NCBI GenBank assembly: GCA_008638375.1 | Contig: CM018051.1 | Span: forward strand, 38,262,177 to 38,326,176 | Reading direction: 5' to 3' | Source of the DNA: Nyssa sinensis | Taxonomy: Eukaryota > Streptophyta > Magnoliopsida > Cornales > Nyssaceae | Length of the DNA stretch: 64,000 nt | Part shown: positions 35,232 to 47,000 of the stretch, one piece after another | Layout: each line of letters begins with the position of its first letter | Position numbering within the stretch: position 1 is the first letter of the stretch | Translations under genes and position numbers: made by a program | Notes under the pieces: model-generated | The model's input: only the letters and a program-made list of their open reading frames with translations | Database searches by the model: none | What the model was told of the DNA's origin: nothing

Positions 35232-36757
35232 TACGAAAAAATTTGAAATGTAAATATGTAAAGAATAAAATCAAATCTCACGATTTAAAGAAGCTACCAG
35301 AAGAGTATACATTAAGGAAATAACACTTAAGATAAAAGTTAGGATTTAATTACGATCTAAGCATAAAATAAGAACATCAATAGGAGATATTTGAAGTACA
35401 TATGAAGTTAATAGATTATTTATGAATTTTCTTAGGAACTACAGAAGAAATGGGAAAGCGCATTATTAGCACCAACCCTAAGGACTAAGGTGAGTAACCT
35501 TGCTTTTGAAGTGGAGATTTAACTCCATGGATTTGAAGATGTTTTAAATTTCAAAATATCTGAAGCATTAAATTCAATATTACATGATTCTTGTTTTAAG
35601 ATATTCCGTTCTTATAAATTTTATTGTGACATGCTCAATGAATGATTTCTATTACAGTCTTCCTTAGAAGTATTTAACATGTCTGCATATTCTGAAATAT
35701 CTTATTCCAAGTATTAGAAGATTCTATCATAAAATCATGAACATCATGTTTTAAATACTTATGAAAAGTATTTATTTGAAGAAGCCATGTGATAAATGTT
35801 TTACAAGATAACAGTGCATAAGCACACAAGCAAGATTTTGGGTTTCTTCGGAACTCAATTGACCTGTCAAAGACCACATAGTCAGGATTTTGGGTTTTCT
35901 TCGGAATTCAATTGACCTGTCATGTGAAATGCCAGGTAACAGGATTTAATCCCCCAAGCAATGAGATATCTCCACGTATAATTAAGTAAAACGGGAGTCT
36001 GGTTCGAAACAGATTCCACCTAATCCAAGAGAAAAGATAACAAATGCTTTTGAAAATGGAAGCAGGTTTTACCCCCATTTTTCACTATACATGTTTATAT
36101 GTTTTGAAATGCTTATACTCTATTTAGAGAAATGTGTGTTTAGCCTTGAATACTTTAAATGTTTCAAAGCTATCTGTTATGAAGAATGCATGTACTCTAT
36201 GTTCAAAGTATACGAGCAATTGGTAGTGAGTATTTTATAAACTCTCATGTGCAAAACCACTGCCAATTGAAACCCATGATAGATGTAGGAATTACTCACT
36301 AGGCTTCTTGAAGCTCACCCCATCTCCCTAACATTTTTCAGGTAGTGACGATAAATGGGAGCCTTTCTCCATTTTGGGATGACGATTAGTGGCTCCGTTA
36401 TGAGCATGGGCTTTTGGAAGTATTAGAATTTGTAGTTGGATAGATTTTGATGTAATAGATTTTGGACAACTTGTACTTAAGCTCTTGAGGCATTCGAATA
36501 TGTATTGTGTGTAAAACTTTAAGTTTTTAGCATGCTCTGATTTTATTATCATGTGTACCGCTATGAAGAGTTACAGTACCGGACGGTTGTGTGAAAGTTT
36601 TAAATAAGAAAAAAAAAGAGTTTTTCACACTTTTGTAAACCAAGGCCGCACCGCCATCCGATACTGTTGCTTATGTGAGCCTTACCCTAAGACCTCCGGG
36701 CCGAAGGGTGGCAATTGCGATACGAGATCTGCACATAGTGGGTTTCGGGTCGTGACA

Positions 36758-36762
36758 ATAAT
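36758..36762. repeat. Target-site duplication ATAAT, right copy
   Basis: Second copy of the five bases. After removing the LTR and one copy, the Tat2 gag knuckle reads continuously across the site. Confidence 0.9.
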
Positions 36763-38208
36763 ACTTGCTCTGGTTCCTGTAGCTGGGGTCACCTTTTAAG
36801 GGCTCCGGCCATCTTAAATTTTCTCGAGATCTAACTTACCGAAGTATGTTATTTGGAGAGGTGTTCAGAGGAGTAAAATTGGTGAACTCTCTTAGTCTTG
36901 AATTATATGAAGTTCTGGGCACCATTCTTTTTTCTGGGCTTCTGACTCTCTTCCTAACTGTACTAGGGTCCCTCTTCTGGTCATCTTTCTTTTGGTCGTC
37001 TTTCTGGGCTTGCTTTTTAATCTTTCGAGAGGTGTCTTTTGCTTCCTTTACGTTAATGTATTTCCTGGCTCGATCCATGAGGGTTGCCATGTAGGTAGGG
37101 GGATTTTTTGTCAAAGAATCCTTGAAGCCTCCCTGTGCAAGACCAAAGGCCAGAGCAGTTACAAGGAAACTGGGGCTGCAATCTGTAACCTCAATGAGTT
37201 CGGTATTGAAGCATGCGATGTATTCTCTAAGGGACTCCTCCTTAGTCTGTTTCACATTTAACAAGAATTCAGGACCCTTCCTCAGCCTCCTGCTAGTCAT
37301 GAACTTGTCTAGGAATCACCTACCGAGCTCGTAGAAACTGGTGACTGAGTTTGGTGGGAGGTGATGAAACCACTTCAGAGCAGTACCCATGAGGCTGGTC
37401 ATAAACGTTTGGCACATAAAGCGTCGGAAGTGCCATGTAGGGCTATAGTGTGCTGGTAATGAGAAAGGTGGTCCCCCGGATCCCCTGTCCCATCATGAGG
37501 AGTGAACTTTGGGACAACAAATTTCCTTGGCCTCTCCTCGACCATGATAGCAAGGGTGAATGGTGTGGCAAACCTTCCGACCAGCCTGGCTAACTCGTCT
37601 TGTTCTAGAGGGATTTGAACACCCCTCATAACAACAGTATGGTCCATAGACTCTACAACTTCTTCAGCTCTTTGTGGGCCTCTAGGCAAGATTGGTTACT
37701 GCGACTCAAGCCTTGCGGCTTCAGGGCCCATATGGACAGGATAATCCCGGCCCATGTTCGGGAGATTACTTTGGTCCTTCTGGACTGGAGGTGCAAGAGC
37801 TACTTGAGGTTGAGACTCTTGTGGTTCACTCCCGAAGCCCTAGGGGTTGGAGCCTTAGTGGTGCTTCGATAATAGACTTCTGGAATAAAGGTTGGTATTC
37901 CTCTGCCTGCGGCTGTCGACGGTTGGGGATTTCTATGAATGTGAGCAGTAGTAGGAGGTTGTGTCCTTTGATCAGTCGTGTTGACAGGTGGATTCAAAGG
38001 ATTAGCTTCAGGATTCTAAGTGAGCATTGCTAGAGTTCTTGACATGGCTAGAAGTTGTTCTTGCGTCAACTAGGTTTTGTCGTTTGACTTGGTCGAGCTC
38101 TTGCCGCACGGGATCATTTGTTCATCCTCTTCCTCGTTCGGTAGACAGTCGAGGTTGAGGGTTTTGAAGATCTTGAGTATTCTTTCTCGGTCGGAGATTG
38201 GGAGCCAT
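36763..38208 (-). pseudogene. gag: Tat2 gag
   Basis: Starts at ATG 38208 (MAPNLRPRK), the same N-terminus as Tat1 gag. The frame is broken by several stops and shifts. Recognisable pieces are PSTAAGRGIPTFIPEVYYRS (about 37930), a core piece ending near 37400 and a long clean piece 37300-36836 (RRLRKGPEFLLNVKQTK...LMDRARKYINV), then a Lys/Asp-rich linker. At 36763 the reading enters the nucleocapsid knuckle and is cut by the solo LTR; it resumes at 32914. Confidence 0.88.
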
Positions 38209-38278
38209 GATCCACTGGTGAGAAGGAAGATGAGTCTGTTCGTAAGTAGACCACTTGGTGAAATAAACAATTGTCGTT

Positions 38279-38296
38279 TCCCACAGACGGTGCCAA
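38279..38296 (-). other. Tat2 primer-binding site
   Basis: The minus strand reads TTGGCACCGTCTGTGGGA two bases inside the LTR boundary (LTR end ...GTGCAGTATCA). It matches the Tat1 site except for CpG-type changes. Confidence 0.8.
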
Positions 38297-38298
38297 AC

Positions 38299-38827
38299 TG
38301 ATACTGCACTTTTTGGCTGGTGTGGATTCCGAACTTTGCTCCCTGAAGAACACTCAAATAAGAAGATCAGAGGACCACCGGATTGGCTCCGGCGGTAGCA
38401 GCTTCGATGCTTAAGTTAATAAACTGAATTGAATAAACTAGCAATGTAAGCCAAAGAATGAGCATGAATGTAAAAGCGTACCTTAGGGTTTTATTTATAG
38501 GCTTAGTGATTCCGAAATTGATTAGGATTTGGAGCCATGAAAGTAGGGATTTGATCATCGGAGAATGGCAGTTACCTTATTGGATACTGCACTTGAGAGA
38601 TAACCTATGGGTGGCAAGTTTCCTTGTAGAAGACTGTTTCCTTATCCTCTACTCAGGTAAGTGTTAAGGCTAGTGATGAGCTCTGAACCATAGGGAGTGC
38701 TCTGAAGGTCTGTGCACCGACCTGTGAGTTCTGGAGGAGCATAGTTCTGCTATGAACGGTCGAGCTCTACCTGGTCTATAGGCATATGTGTCACACGAGA
38801 ATTGGTCTGTCACTTTATGGTATATCA
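38299..38827 (-). repeat. Tat2 5' LTR (529 bp)
   Basis: Reads TGATATACC...GTGCAGTATCA on the minus strand. It shares blocks with the Tat1 LTR: TAAGAAGATCAGAGGACCACC, TCCGGCGGTAGC and the CCTATAAATAAAACCC promoter. Only this LTR of Tat2 survives. Confidence 0.88.
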
Positions 38828-38989
38828 GCTGCTAAAGCGATCGCATAAGGTTTCAAATTTTATATATCAATACAATTTAATTAGAAATAGGGGTGTAAAA
38901 TTTATAAAAGTGTAATCCTTCAATTCAAAATAGATTTGAACAATTTCAAATATATGAAAATATTTTTGAATTTTTCATTTATTTCAAAA

Positions 38990-39442
38990 AATTAAAATCA
39001 CTAGATGATGATAGTTTAAGAAAACATTGCGTTGGTCTTGAATATTTCTTAAAACATGACAATTATTATGATATTGATGGTATAGATTTGTTTTAGAATT
39101 AAAAGTTTTAAAATAAATGTTACAATTTGAAGAAAGCACTCCAATTGATGTATTGAATTATATAAAAAACAAAAATTAGATTCTTTTCTAAATGCATACA
39201 TTACTTATAGAATATTATTGACAATACCTGTAACAATTACTTCTGTAGAAAAAAGTTTTTCAAAATTAAAATTGATAAAATCCTACCTAAGATCAACTAT
39301 GCCACAAGAAAGATTGAGTAAATTAGCCATACTATCAATTGAAAAAGATATATTAGCAACACTTGAATACAAAAATTTAATTAATAGTTTTGCATCTCAA
39401 AAAGCGAGAAGAATAAATTTTAAATTTAATATTAAAAAATAG
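38990..39442 (+). pseudogene. hAT-superfamily transposase, C-terminal dimerisation fragment
   Basis: Frame pieces read LRKHCVGLEYFLKHD and DIDGIDL, then EESTPIDVLNYIKNKN, and then a clean 74-codon piece (39218-39442): TIPVTITSVEKSFSKLKLIK, YLRSTMPQERLSKLAIL. The E-x-SFSKLKLIK-S-LRSTM signature is the hAT C-terminal dimer domain of plant 'TTF-type/MYM-type zinc-finger' transposases. There are stops upstream (about 39097 and 39180). The N-terminal DNA-binding and most catalytic regions are missing, and no terminal inverted repeats are visible. It is a dead fragment to the right of the Tat2 LTR. Confidence 0.8.
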
Positions 39443-40540
39443 TAAATCCAGCCTAAAATTCTATCAATTCTCAGCATTTTTTTTTTTTGTAAATTTATTC
39501 TAAAAGAAATTTATATACTCAAACTCATTCCATTAAGAATGGGATGAGACCTACCTATTACCAGAAGGAAAAAAGTTGCATTGAAATCCCTAAATTCAAT
39601 ACTATATATGGGTAACAAAAGTAATGACAGTGCAAAAACGTAACGGAAAATCGAACATTTATAAGTTACGAAAATATTACTAATTCTAATAGATACTAAC
39701 TCAGACTATCAACTCCTTATACTTGCAAGATAAAAAACGGGATAAGAAAATACTAATCCGATATACAGAAAGTTGACCGAGTAATAAGATGGATTGGAGT
39801 GGAAACCGTTTTCTTTTATGGATGGAACATAAAAGTGGTTAGACTCATTACTTAACCTCAGGATGGAGGGATTTGATTTACCTTTTAATAATAGTCTTAC
39901 ACATATCTAAATTGGCGTTTACTTCTTGTTTTTGCTCCCAAAATGGACCCATTTTTGTGTTTTTTCACTAATAATAAATTAACGTGTTTTTACACCGAAG
40001 AGACTGACTTTTTCTTGATATCAATTGCATATTTTTTCTCTTTTACTTTCCCTGCTATAATTTATTCTATCAACTTATTTAAATTCCTTTTTTTTTTTTG
40101 TCATGCAAATTAAGGAGGTATCGAAACAGTTAAAGTTTAATAAATTTATCTTTTTCTACGCAAGATTATTGTCTCATAGTGTCATTAAACAGTTCGGACT
40201 ACTAGTTTTAGTTGGACCTGCAAACTCGAGAGGGCAAACCCGTTACAATCGATCTTTACTCTACTCGGTCACTCCCTTTGGAGTTAATTTATTGAAATTC
40301 AACCTATTAAGAAAATTTAAGTCCACTTGCAGGAATTTTTTTACCGTACAATACTCATTTTAAATCAATATTTTTGATCCCACGCTGATTTTAAATAAAT
40401 TTCTTAATTCCTAGTTTTGGTTAAAATACGTCTTTTCAAAAAACACCTCTGCTATTAAGAAACTTCCTTTATTTATTTTTAAATAGAAAAGACTTCCTAT
40501 GAGAAGACATCTCTTGAATTTTAGAGAAAAAAAAATAAAA
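39443..40540. other. AT-rich stretch with no recognised feature
   Basis: A single 86-codon plus-strand frame at 40103-40363 shows no domain, biased composition or context. I see no gene here. Confidence 0.4.
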
Positions 40541-40606
40541 GTGTCTTTTAAAAAAAGACTTTACGTTTTTAACAAAATAAATTAAAAAAGTCTTCTCAAA
40601 AGACAC
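40541..40606. repeat. Inverted repeat (hairpin)
   Basis: GTGTCTTTTAAAAAAAGACT at 40541-40560 and GTCTTCTCAAAAGACAC at 40590-40606 are inverted around a 29-base loop. A further AAAAGACTTCC...GAAGACATC lies just upstream, suggesting the decayed core of a small palindromic element. Confidence 0.5.
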
Positions 40607-40670
40607 ATTTATTAGAAAATGAGCGCACCAGCTATATAAGGGTTAGAGTACCATTTAAAATATTTTCAGA

Positions 40671-41100
40671 GACAAAGAAGCTATATGAGCCAATACAAAG
40701 TCATTTTGATAATTTATGACATTTTTTACCCTCAAACCTCTGTATGCACTGGATTGAAGGAATATATTAAGTTGAGAAATGATAAGCAAGTACTCCATCT
40801 TTTTTCGATTTTATCAATTCACACACTTCTGTCTTAGGGTAAAGAAGTTGTATGTGGCAATATGAAGTCGTTTTGACAATTTTATGACATCTCCCCCGCC
40901 ACCCAATACCCAACAAGCACCATGTTAAAAGAAATAAATACAGAGGAGATCCCATGAAGGTCAAATTACATCTTTCACACATTTTTTTATCAATTTGATT
41001 AATTTTCACAGTTGTATTTAGGATCAAAGAAACTCATCGTGCCAATCCGGAGTTGTTTGAATAATTTATGACATCTGTCTCTCAAACCGTTAATCTACTA
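40671..41100 (+). repeat. Three-unit imperfect repeat, about 170-185 bp
   Basis: AAAGAAG...CAATACAAAGTCATTTTGATAATTTATGACAT starts at 40674. Related copies start at 40841 (CAATATGAAGTCGTTTTGAC) and 41026 (CAATCCGGAGTTGTTTGAAT), each ending in TTTATGACATCT and CTCAAACC/CCCCGCC. Spacing is 167 and 185 bp. Confidence 0.75.
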
Positions 41101-41189
41101 GTTAAAAGTAATGAATTGACAGAAGAGAAAAGAATAACGTTGCAATATACAAATTGAAATTTGGATTACATCAGTTTCGATATTGATGT

Positions 41190-41605
41190 TGTTCTTTTCT
41201 GGTTTGAAAGTTTTTTCTCCTAAATTACCCGTCAAGAACTTAAGGTCAGAGGAGCGCTAGTGGTAGTCACTCCGATGATAAAGTTAATAACGAAAAGGAG
41301 ACTATAATTCAATAGAATAATTGAATATAAATTGAAAGTGTGTCTTATGGCCTTATTTATAGGTTATATATCTCCTAAGTTGAGTAGGATTAGGAACCTA
41401 TAAAAGTATGGATATGAGGATATCCTGTAAATAGTAGTTTCCATGTATAACTCAGTTTCCTTATTATGAGGTCGGTAGCTTATGGAAGGCGGTGATAAGT
41501 TCTGAACCCAATATCTCTGAATCCTTCGTGCTTGGCTGACTTAGATGAAATAACCCTCTCATGATTTATACGCTCGGAATATGGTAGTCAGATTATGATA
41601 TATCA
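41190..41605 (-). repeat. Tat3 3' LTR (left limit approximate)
   Basis: Right end ...GATTATGATATATCA is the reverse complement of TGATATATC. Inside, GGTCAGAGGAGCGCTAGTGG, the AAGTTAATAA stretch and CCTATAAATAAGGCC correspond to the Tat2 LTR. The left border is worn. Confidence 0.75.
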
Positions 41606-41608
41606 CTT

Positions 41609-41619
41609 ACTCTCCCCCG
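41609..41619 (-). other. Polypurine tract of Tat3
   Basis: CTCTCCCCCGAG on the plus strand reads CTCGGGGGAGAG on the element strand, directly next to the LTR start. Confidence 0.7.
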
Positions 41620-42060
41620 AGCCTTAGTTCTGCAGCATACTCAGAGCTTAGGTTAAGGTTTCTGAAACGTCATACGTGTGCTCGTTATAATTGCGCCATT
41701 TCGTATTTTGAGGAGACAACCATTTGATGTGACATTTCTTGCGTCAGCCACCGATTAGGGTTATGAGACCATCATTGCCCCAACCGTCATGTCGGTTCAG
41801 AAGCGACGCCCCCCAACTGTGGGCATCTATTGAGATTTCTATAAAAAGAGGGGCAACACACCACTGCTCCCCCTTTCAACACTTCTACATTTTGAGCATT
41901 TCAACAACAAGAGAGATCTTTCGAGTAAGGTGAACTACGATGTGCCAGAAAAATCACCTCCGATCAAAGTTGAGGTCAGGTTCGGTTCTAAGACCACTTA
42001 TTGAACTCTCTTCATCTTTTCTACTCTTTCTTCTACTCTTCTTCATTTCCTATTTAGACA

Positions 42061-42786
42061 ATGTCTGCCTCTGATGCCCAATTAAGCACTGGTCACGAAA
42101 TCATTGGCCCTTAGGGAGTAGATGACCAAGTAGAAGTAAATTTAGTATTTAACAACTAATCAAAAAATATAGAAAATAAGCCTATTGGTAGTCCAACCTC
42201 CATTTCTGAGATAAAAATAGTAAAGGCCTTCTTAGAGCCTAGGAATAGACATGGGGAACCTCTGGAAAAACCCATAAGAGGGAAGAGGGTGAAAGCAACA
42301 TTACTCAAAGCATGATAGATGCTCTAAAGACTGTTTTCGACTTCCTTGATAACGTGTCCTATAAAATACCCAAGCCTATAGACCACCCCTCAGACGTCCA
42401 ACATGGTGAGATCTATGCTTACCTTGAGTGGCTTGAGATAAGAGTTCAGTTCTTTTTCATCCTATTATTAGGGAATTTGTTAGTTGGCTCAACATGTGCC
42501 CAACTGATATGAACATAAATAGCTGGAGGCAATTGCTAGGTTTTTAGTTTTAGGCCATTTAAATGGCAACGATGTAGATATCCCCTTGATTAGGAGTAAC
42601 ATGGACATGAAATACCAAAGTTCGAAAGGCATGTTCTACATGTCTTTCGACAAGGGGTTCAAATCCCTCTCCTCTGTACCCACTTCCTGCAAGACTTGGA
42701 AGAAGTGGTACTTTTATGCAAAAGCATGATGGGAGTTCAAATATTTCAAGAATCATTCTTCAACCTTCCCACACACGACTGGTATT
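42061..42786 (+). pseudogene. Antisense gene remnant of Tat3 (Transposase_28-like)
   Basis: Opposite to the Tat3 sense strand, as in Tat1. Begins MSASDAQLSTGHEII at 42061; later FLDNVSYKIPKPIDHPSD, VQHGEIYAYLEWLEI (compare the Tat1 EAGEICVYLVWFEM) and NMDMKYQSSKGMFYMSFDKG in shifting frames. Several stops and frameshifts. It corresponds to exon 1 of the Tat1 antisense gene, showing that this gene is an ancestral part of the lineage and not a local accident. Confidence 0.7.
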
Positions 42787-42794
42787 AAGGGTAA

Positions 42795-44055
42795 GCCCCC
42801 TATCTCTTGATACAATAGATATTGTTGTCCCTATGTGGAACAAATAGAATATTTTTATGATTGCACACATCTTTAATTATGCATTTATTTGTTTCAAAGA
42901 CTACAACATATCCTTTATCACATAGTTGACTAATACTTAGCAAGTTATGTTTTAAACCATCAACAAGAAGCATATTCTCAATAGATAAAGATGAATTTTT
43001 ACCTATGATTCCAATGTCAATGATTTTACCTCTTAAGTTATCCTCGAAGCTCACATATCCACTATCTTTTGAAGTAAGGGATGTGAATTTGGTTTTGTCT
43101 CTAGTAAGGTGCCTTGAGCATCCACTATCAAGGAACCATTTTTCCTTACTTGAGGAGGACTTCAAGCACACCTCATTCTCTTGAGTTATAAGACAAAAGT
43201 CAGTTACTTCTTGGTCACTTGATTCCTCATCTGATTCATCCCAAGTAGCTTTCATTTCTTTCTTCTTGGATCTTCTTCCTTCTCCTTTGAGGTGAGGACA
43301 CTCTACTTTTATATGTTCCGGTTTATAACATTCATAGCAAGTTGGGGGTTCCTTCTTACTTGATTCCTCTTTTTGTTGCTTCCTTCTTAAGTAGCTTTTG
43401 AATTTTCTTGTGATAAAGGCAACATCCTCATCACTCTCTTGATCATCTTCTTCATTTTCTTCATCTTCACTTGTATAAGATGAAGATTTAAGAGCAAGGT
43501 TCTTCGTCGGTTTATCTTCCTCTTTAAGAATTCTTATGGTAAGCTCATGAGTCATTAGGGATCTGAGAAGCTTATTAAGGCTCAGTTTTTTGAGATCTTT
43601 TGCTTCTTGAATGGTTGTCACCTTGGCTTCCATGTTCGTGGAAGAGACATAAGAATTTTTCTTACCATTTTAACATTAGTATAGCTCTTGCCAAGAGCTT
43701 TCAAAGAGTTGATAATTTTACTAAAGTGAGTGAGAATTTTGGGTATAGACTCATTTTTATTTCCTTTAAATAGTTCATACTTGTGAACTAGCATACTAGT
43801 TTTAGATTCTTTGACTTGATTTGTACATTCGTAGGTAACTTGAAGTTTATCCCATATTTCCTTTGCAGATTCGCAATTGGAGATTCTATTGAACTCAATG
43901 GCATCTGAAGCAAAATATAGATTATTCATTGCTTTAACATTCAATTGAATGAGTTTGAGATCCTTTTCATCCCATTTATGTTCTTCTTTAGTGGCCTGGG
44001 TGGTGCTAGTAGAACTTTCAAACTTCATGGGAATATGAAGTCCATTTATAATTAC
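42795..44055 (-). pseudogene. Copia A gag (main part) and protease start
   Basis: The UBN2-type gag (44055-43630) reads VKAMNNLYFASDAIEFNRIS, AKEIWDKLQVTYECT and VRKILMSLPRTW. A one-base deletion near 43625 shifts the frame. The next piece, 43633-42800, has an acidic region, the CCHC knuckle CYECYKPEHIKVECP (C-x2-C-x4-H-x4-C), a Ser/Asp-rich segment and the protease active site WFLDSGCSRHLT, ending DNNIYCIKR. The C-terminal part is lost at about 42790 against Tat3. Confidence 0.9.
44051..44055. repeat. Target-site duplication ATTAC, left copy
   Basis: ATTAC precedes TATCACGACTCG and recurs at 47282-47286 after GGGTATTACA. The copia gag frame continues across the pair. Confidence 0.9.
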
Positions 44056-47000
44056 TATCACGACTCGAAACCCACTCTATGCAGATCTCGTGTCACAGGA
44101 TCAGCCTAATGGCTGTCCTTATTTTTTTCATTCTCCTACTAATGACATCAGTAATAATGTAAGCATAACATTAGATTGCGAAAGCCTTATTACAAATATA
44201 GTTCAAAGACTGAAAATACATCTAACAATAACTAAACATAAACCACTTTTAGGTGGTGAGTATATGGGAGAGACTATATCATTCTATTATGCTCCTTAAC
44301 TGTCTCCCTACGCTCCTGACCTCTTATTGTGGTTTTGTAGCATTCTCACCTAAAAATATAATGAATGGGATGCACTAACAAAGCTCAGTAAGTAAAAGTC
44401 TATCTCAAATACGGGTTAGGGATTACATAGGAAAATATTAATTCAAAGGTAACATGATAGCCAGTCATGACAACGATTACAATTAATAGTAAAGTGCCAC
44501 AAGGCCAATGAATAGTAAAGCCCAATAACAAGTGTGAGTAGTGGTGTGGCATGGATATGGATAAAGCACAATAATCACAATCAACATGAATATTGCCACA
44601 ATAAAACAGTCACAGTCAAGCACAATTAATGAGAGAATGGTCAATCCATATAAAACACCCTCATAACTCCATATGTAAGAACAGCCCCATCACCATATGT
44701 CCAATCACGGATTCGATCCATAGGTCCCGTCAATCGGCCCGTAGGTCTTGTCAATTAATAAAACCACCCCTATCACCATTTGTCCATTCACAGTCTCGAC
44801 CCGTAGGTCCTACCAACTCAGAAAACAATCGAACGGACATTGTGACTGAGCACAAATTCGGCATTCAATTATAAATCAAGATTCTATCTTGATTCTATAA
44901 GAAATGCATAAGGTATGAATGACATGTAGTAAACGTCAATCAATAAGTCTTTCAAGGCGTGGTACAACATAGCAACAATGTCAATAGGCAACCACCAGAT
45001 AGAACAATATCAATGGTGGGACAACAATAGCGGTTACATACATGAGTACAAAGTTTTGGCAGTAATAGAAATGATGTGGCTTGAAAACCACGTATAAGAG
45101 ATAGTAATTCACTTACCTTATCAATGCGTCTTTGTATTCCGTGACCTTCCCTTTCCTTTCGAGTCTCCTATATATCAATAAACATGTTTTAGTTTTAATG
45201 TCATTTATCAAATTTATGCCTCAATATCATGAATATCTCTTTTACTAATTTAGGCTTTTACGACTTTCAATTTAAACTAGTTTACTCAAGGGCAAAATGC
45301 TCTTTTATGTGTCTCTAATTTTTGGGTTCTATTTTCATAATTTGGACTTCACCTTTGAGTCTAGAAGGTTTGAAATAATAAAAATTTACTATTTACTTAA
45401 CTCAGTCAGAGTCTGTTTGACTCACCTTTGACATACGGGCATTTTGGTCATTTTGACATTTCTACAGGCATTTTATTTTTTTGGGACTTCGTCTCATGAA
45501 ACGGACCTCACCATTAGGTCCAGAAGGTTCAAAAAAGTAAGTTTTCATTATTCATGTGACTAATTTACGCGTCAGAATTTAATTTGAAATTAATTAATTT
45601 AAACTAATTTATTAAATTACTTAAGTGTAACCAATACATATATTATTTGAGCCCAACTTGATCACATGTGCCTTAGTGGCACAGTGGTCCATTCTTCTCA
45701 CCCTTTCCCCCTTAGTTATAGGTTTAAGTCACTATCCATACACTTTTTTTTTTCATTTCCTGTACAATTATAAATTATAAGCAAAATAATGGATAGCTTC
45801 TCCTTTACAACCAAACACCCCCCAAACTCAAATTTAAAACTTGACCCATAAAGTAACAATGTTGGGCAGCCCTCTAAATGGGTGGGTCAGGTTGAATTCG
45901 ACCCGATTTGGCCCAACTAACCCAAGAAAAACCCAGCCACGCAACACCCTCCTAGCGCAAAGCCGTTCATCTCTTCCGTCAACGATGACTCGCCGACAAT
46001 GGATTTTCTTATATTTTTCAGTGGGGTTTGAACTTACAATTCATGGGCAACTCAAATCTACCCTCGGTTTTCTGATCAGAGTGTTGGATCTCCCCCAAAA
46101 CAAGGAAAACCACAGCTCCACCGGAGTTGTGCAATTTTTCGGCCAACCATTTTCTTCCCAATTTCACACCATTTTCTACACTGTTTTGTCCCATTTATTC
46201 CCCATTTAGTTTCTGCACTTCCTAATAATATTTCCTCGTTGTTAAATCAAGGTTTAATGCATGAAAATTACACAACCCGATTTTCATTCCTTCCTTGTAA
46301 ATTCCATTTTCTCACTCAGTTTCTAGATCGTTTCTCTTTATTCAAATTGCAATATAATCCAATTTCCATGCTTAATAAGAGTCTAAAATCAGATTGATCA
46401 TTCATGCTTCAAAAAAATTGAAGAACAGAAAGCTCAGTTCCTATCCCTTTCTTTTTTTTCTATTGCACGCCCTTGACCGTTCGGCTCCCCCATCTTTGCC
46501 TTTGTTTTTCTTCTCTTCTCTTCCACTAACGCACCTTCTGCTTCTTCCTTCCTTATTTCTTTTTCTTTTTCCTTCCTGCTTTGTGTGCCGCACCATGCTT
46601 CCCCTGCGCATGCATTAGCATTAGCATTAGCATGAAATCTTTTCTCCTCTTTTTTTGTTCTCCAGTTCTAACGCATGCATTAGCATGCTTTAAATTTCTA
46701 ACCACCCCTTTCTTTATTTCTCCCTCTTTCTTTCTCTCTCTCTCTCTCTCTCTCTCTCCCTATCACCCTTTCCTTTTCCTACGCATAACCCCCCTGCGTC
46801 CATAACCCCTCTTTTAATTATTCCTTTACATGACCCCCCTATATCCATAACCCCTCGTTTAATTATTCCTTTACATGTTATAACTGATACTCATATACAC
46901 ACTTTTACATATATATATATATATATATATTTATATATTTTTATACCTATATATACATATGTGCATATTGTCCACATGTTCCAATTTCTATATTTATTTC

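Larger units (their letters stand above)
32920..36757 (+). mobile_element. Solo long LTR, forward, 3838 bp, with ATAAT duplication
   Basis: TGTAACACCCCGACC at the left, GGTTTCGGGTCGTGACA at the right, flanked by perfect ATAAT. There is no internal domain, so this is a solo LTR left by recombination between two LTRs. It contains a (GT)n run (33725-33753), two CAATGGTG modules (35059, 35212), and the conserved ACTCACTAGGC...ACATTTTTCAGGT block (36294-36343). It is the best reference for the family because both ends and the empty site can be read. Confidence 0.85.
30749..38827 (-). mobile_element. Tat2: Tat-lineage element, 5' half only
   Basis: Minus-strand element with 5' LTR (38299-38827), PBS, gag, protease, RT and the start of RNase H. 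It ends abruptly at about 30749 in the RNase H stretch GVQKPIFYV; the second RNase H, integrase, 3' region and 3' LTR are absent. A 3.8-kb solo LTR (32920-36757) splits the gag knuckle. Gag is clearly homologous to Tat1 (RRLRKGPEFLLNVKQTKEES) but diverged, so the two are independent insertions of related families. Confidence 0.9.
41190..42786 (-). mobile_element. Tat3: 3' end of a third Tat element
   Basis: Minus-strand arrangement LTR, PPT, then antisense gene, in the same order as the 3' end of Tat1 in mirror image. The gag-pol part is missing; at about 42787 the sequence changes to a copia element. It is not the missing end of Tat2, because Tat2 has its 5' LTR next to it in the same orientation. 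Confidence 0.75.

Noticed and set aside
40103..40363. 86-codon plus-strand frame
   Set aside because: No motif, AT-rich surroundings and no promoter or neighbour to support it.
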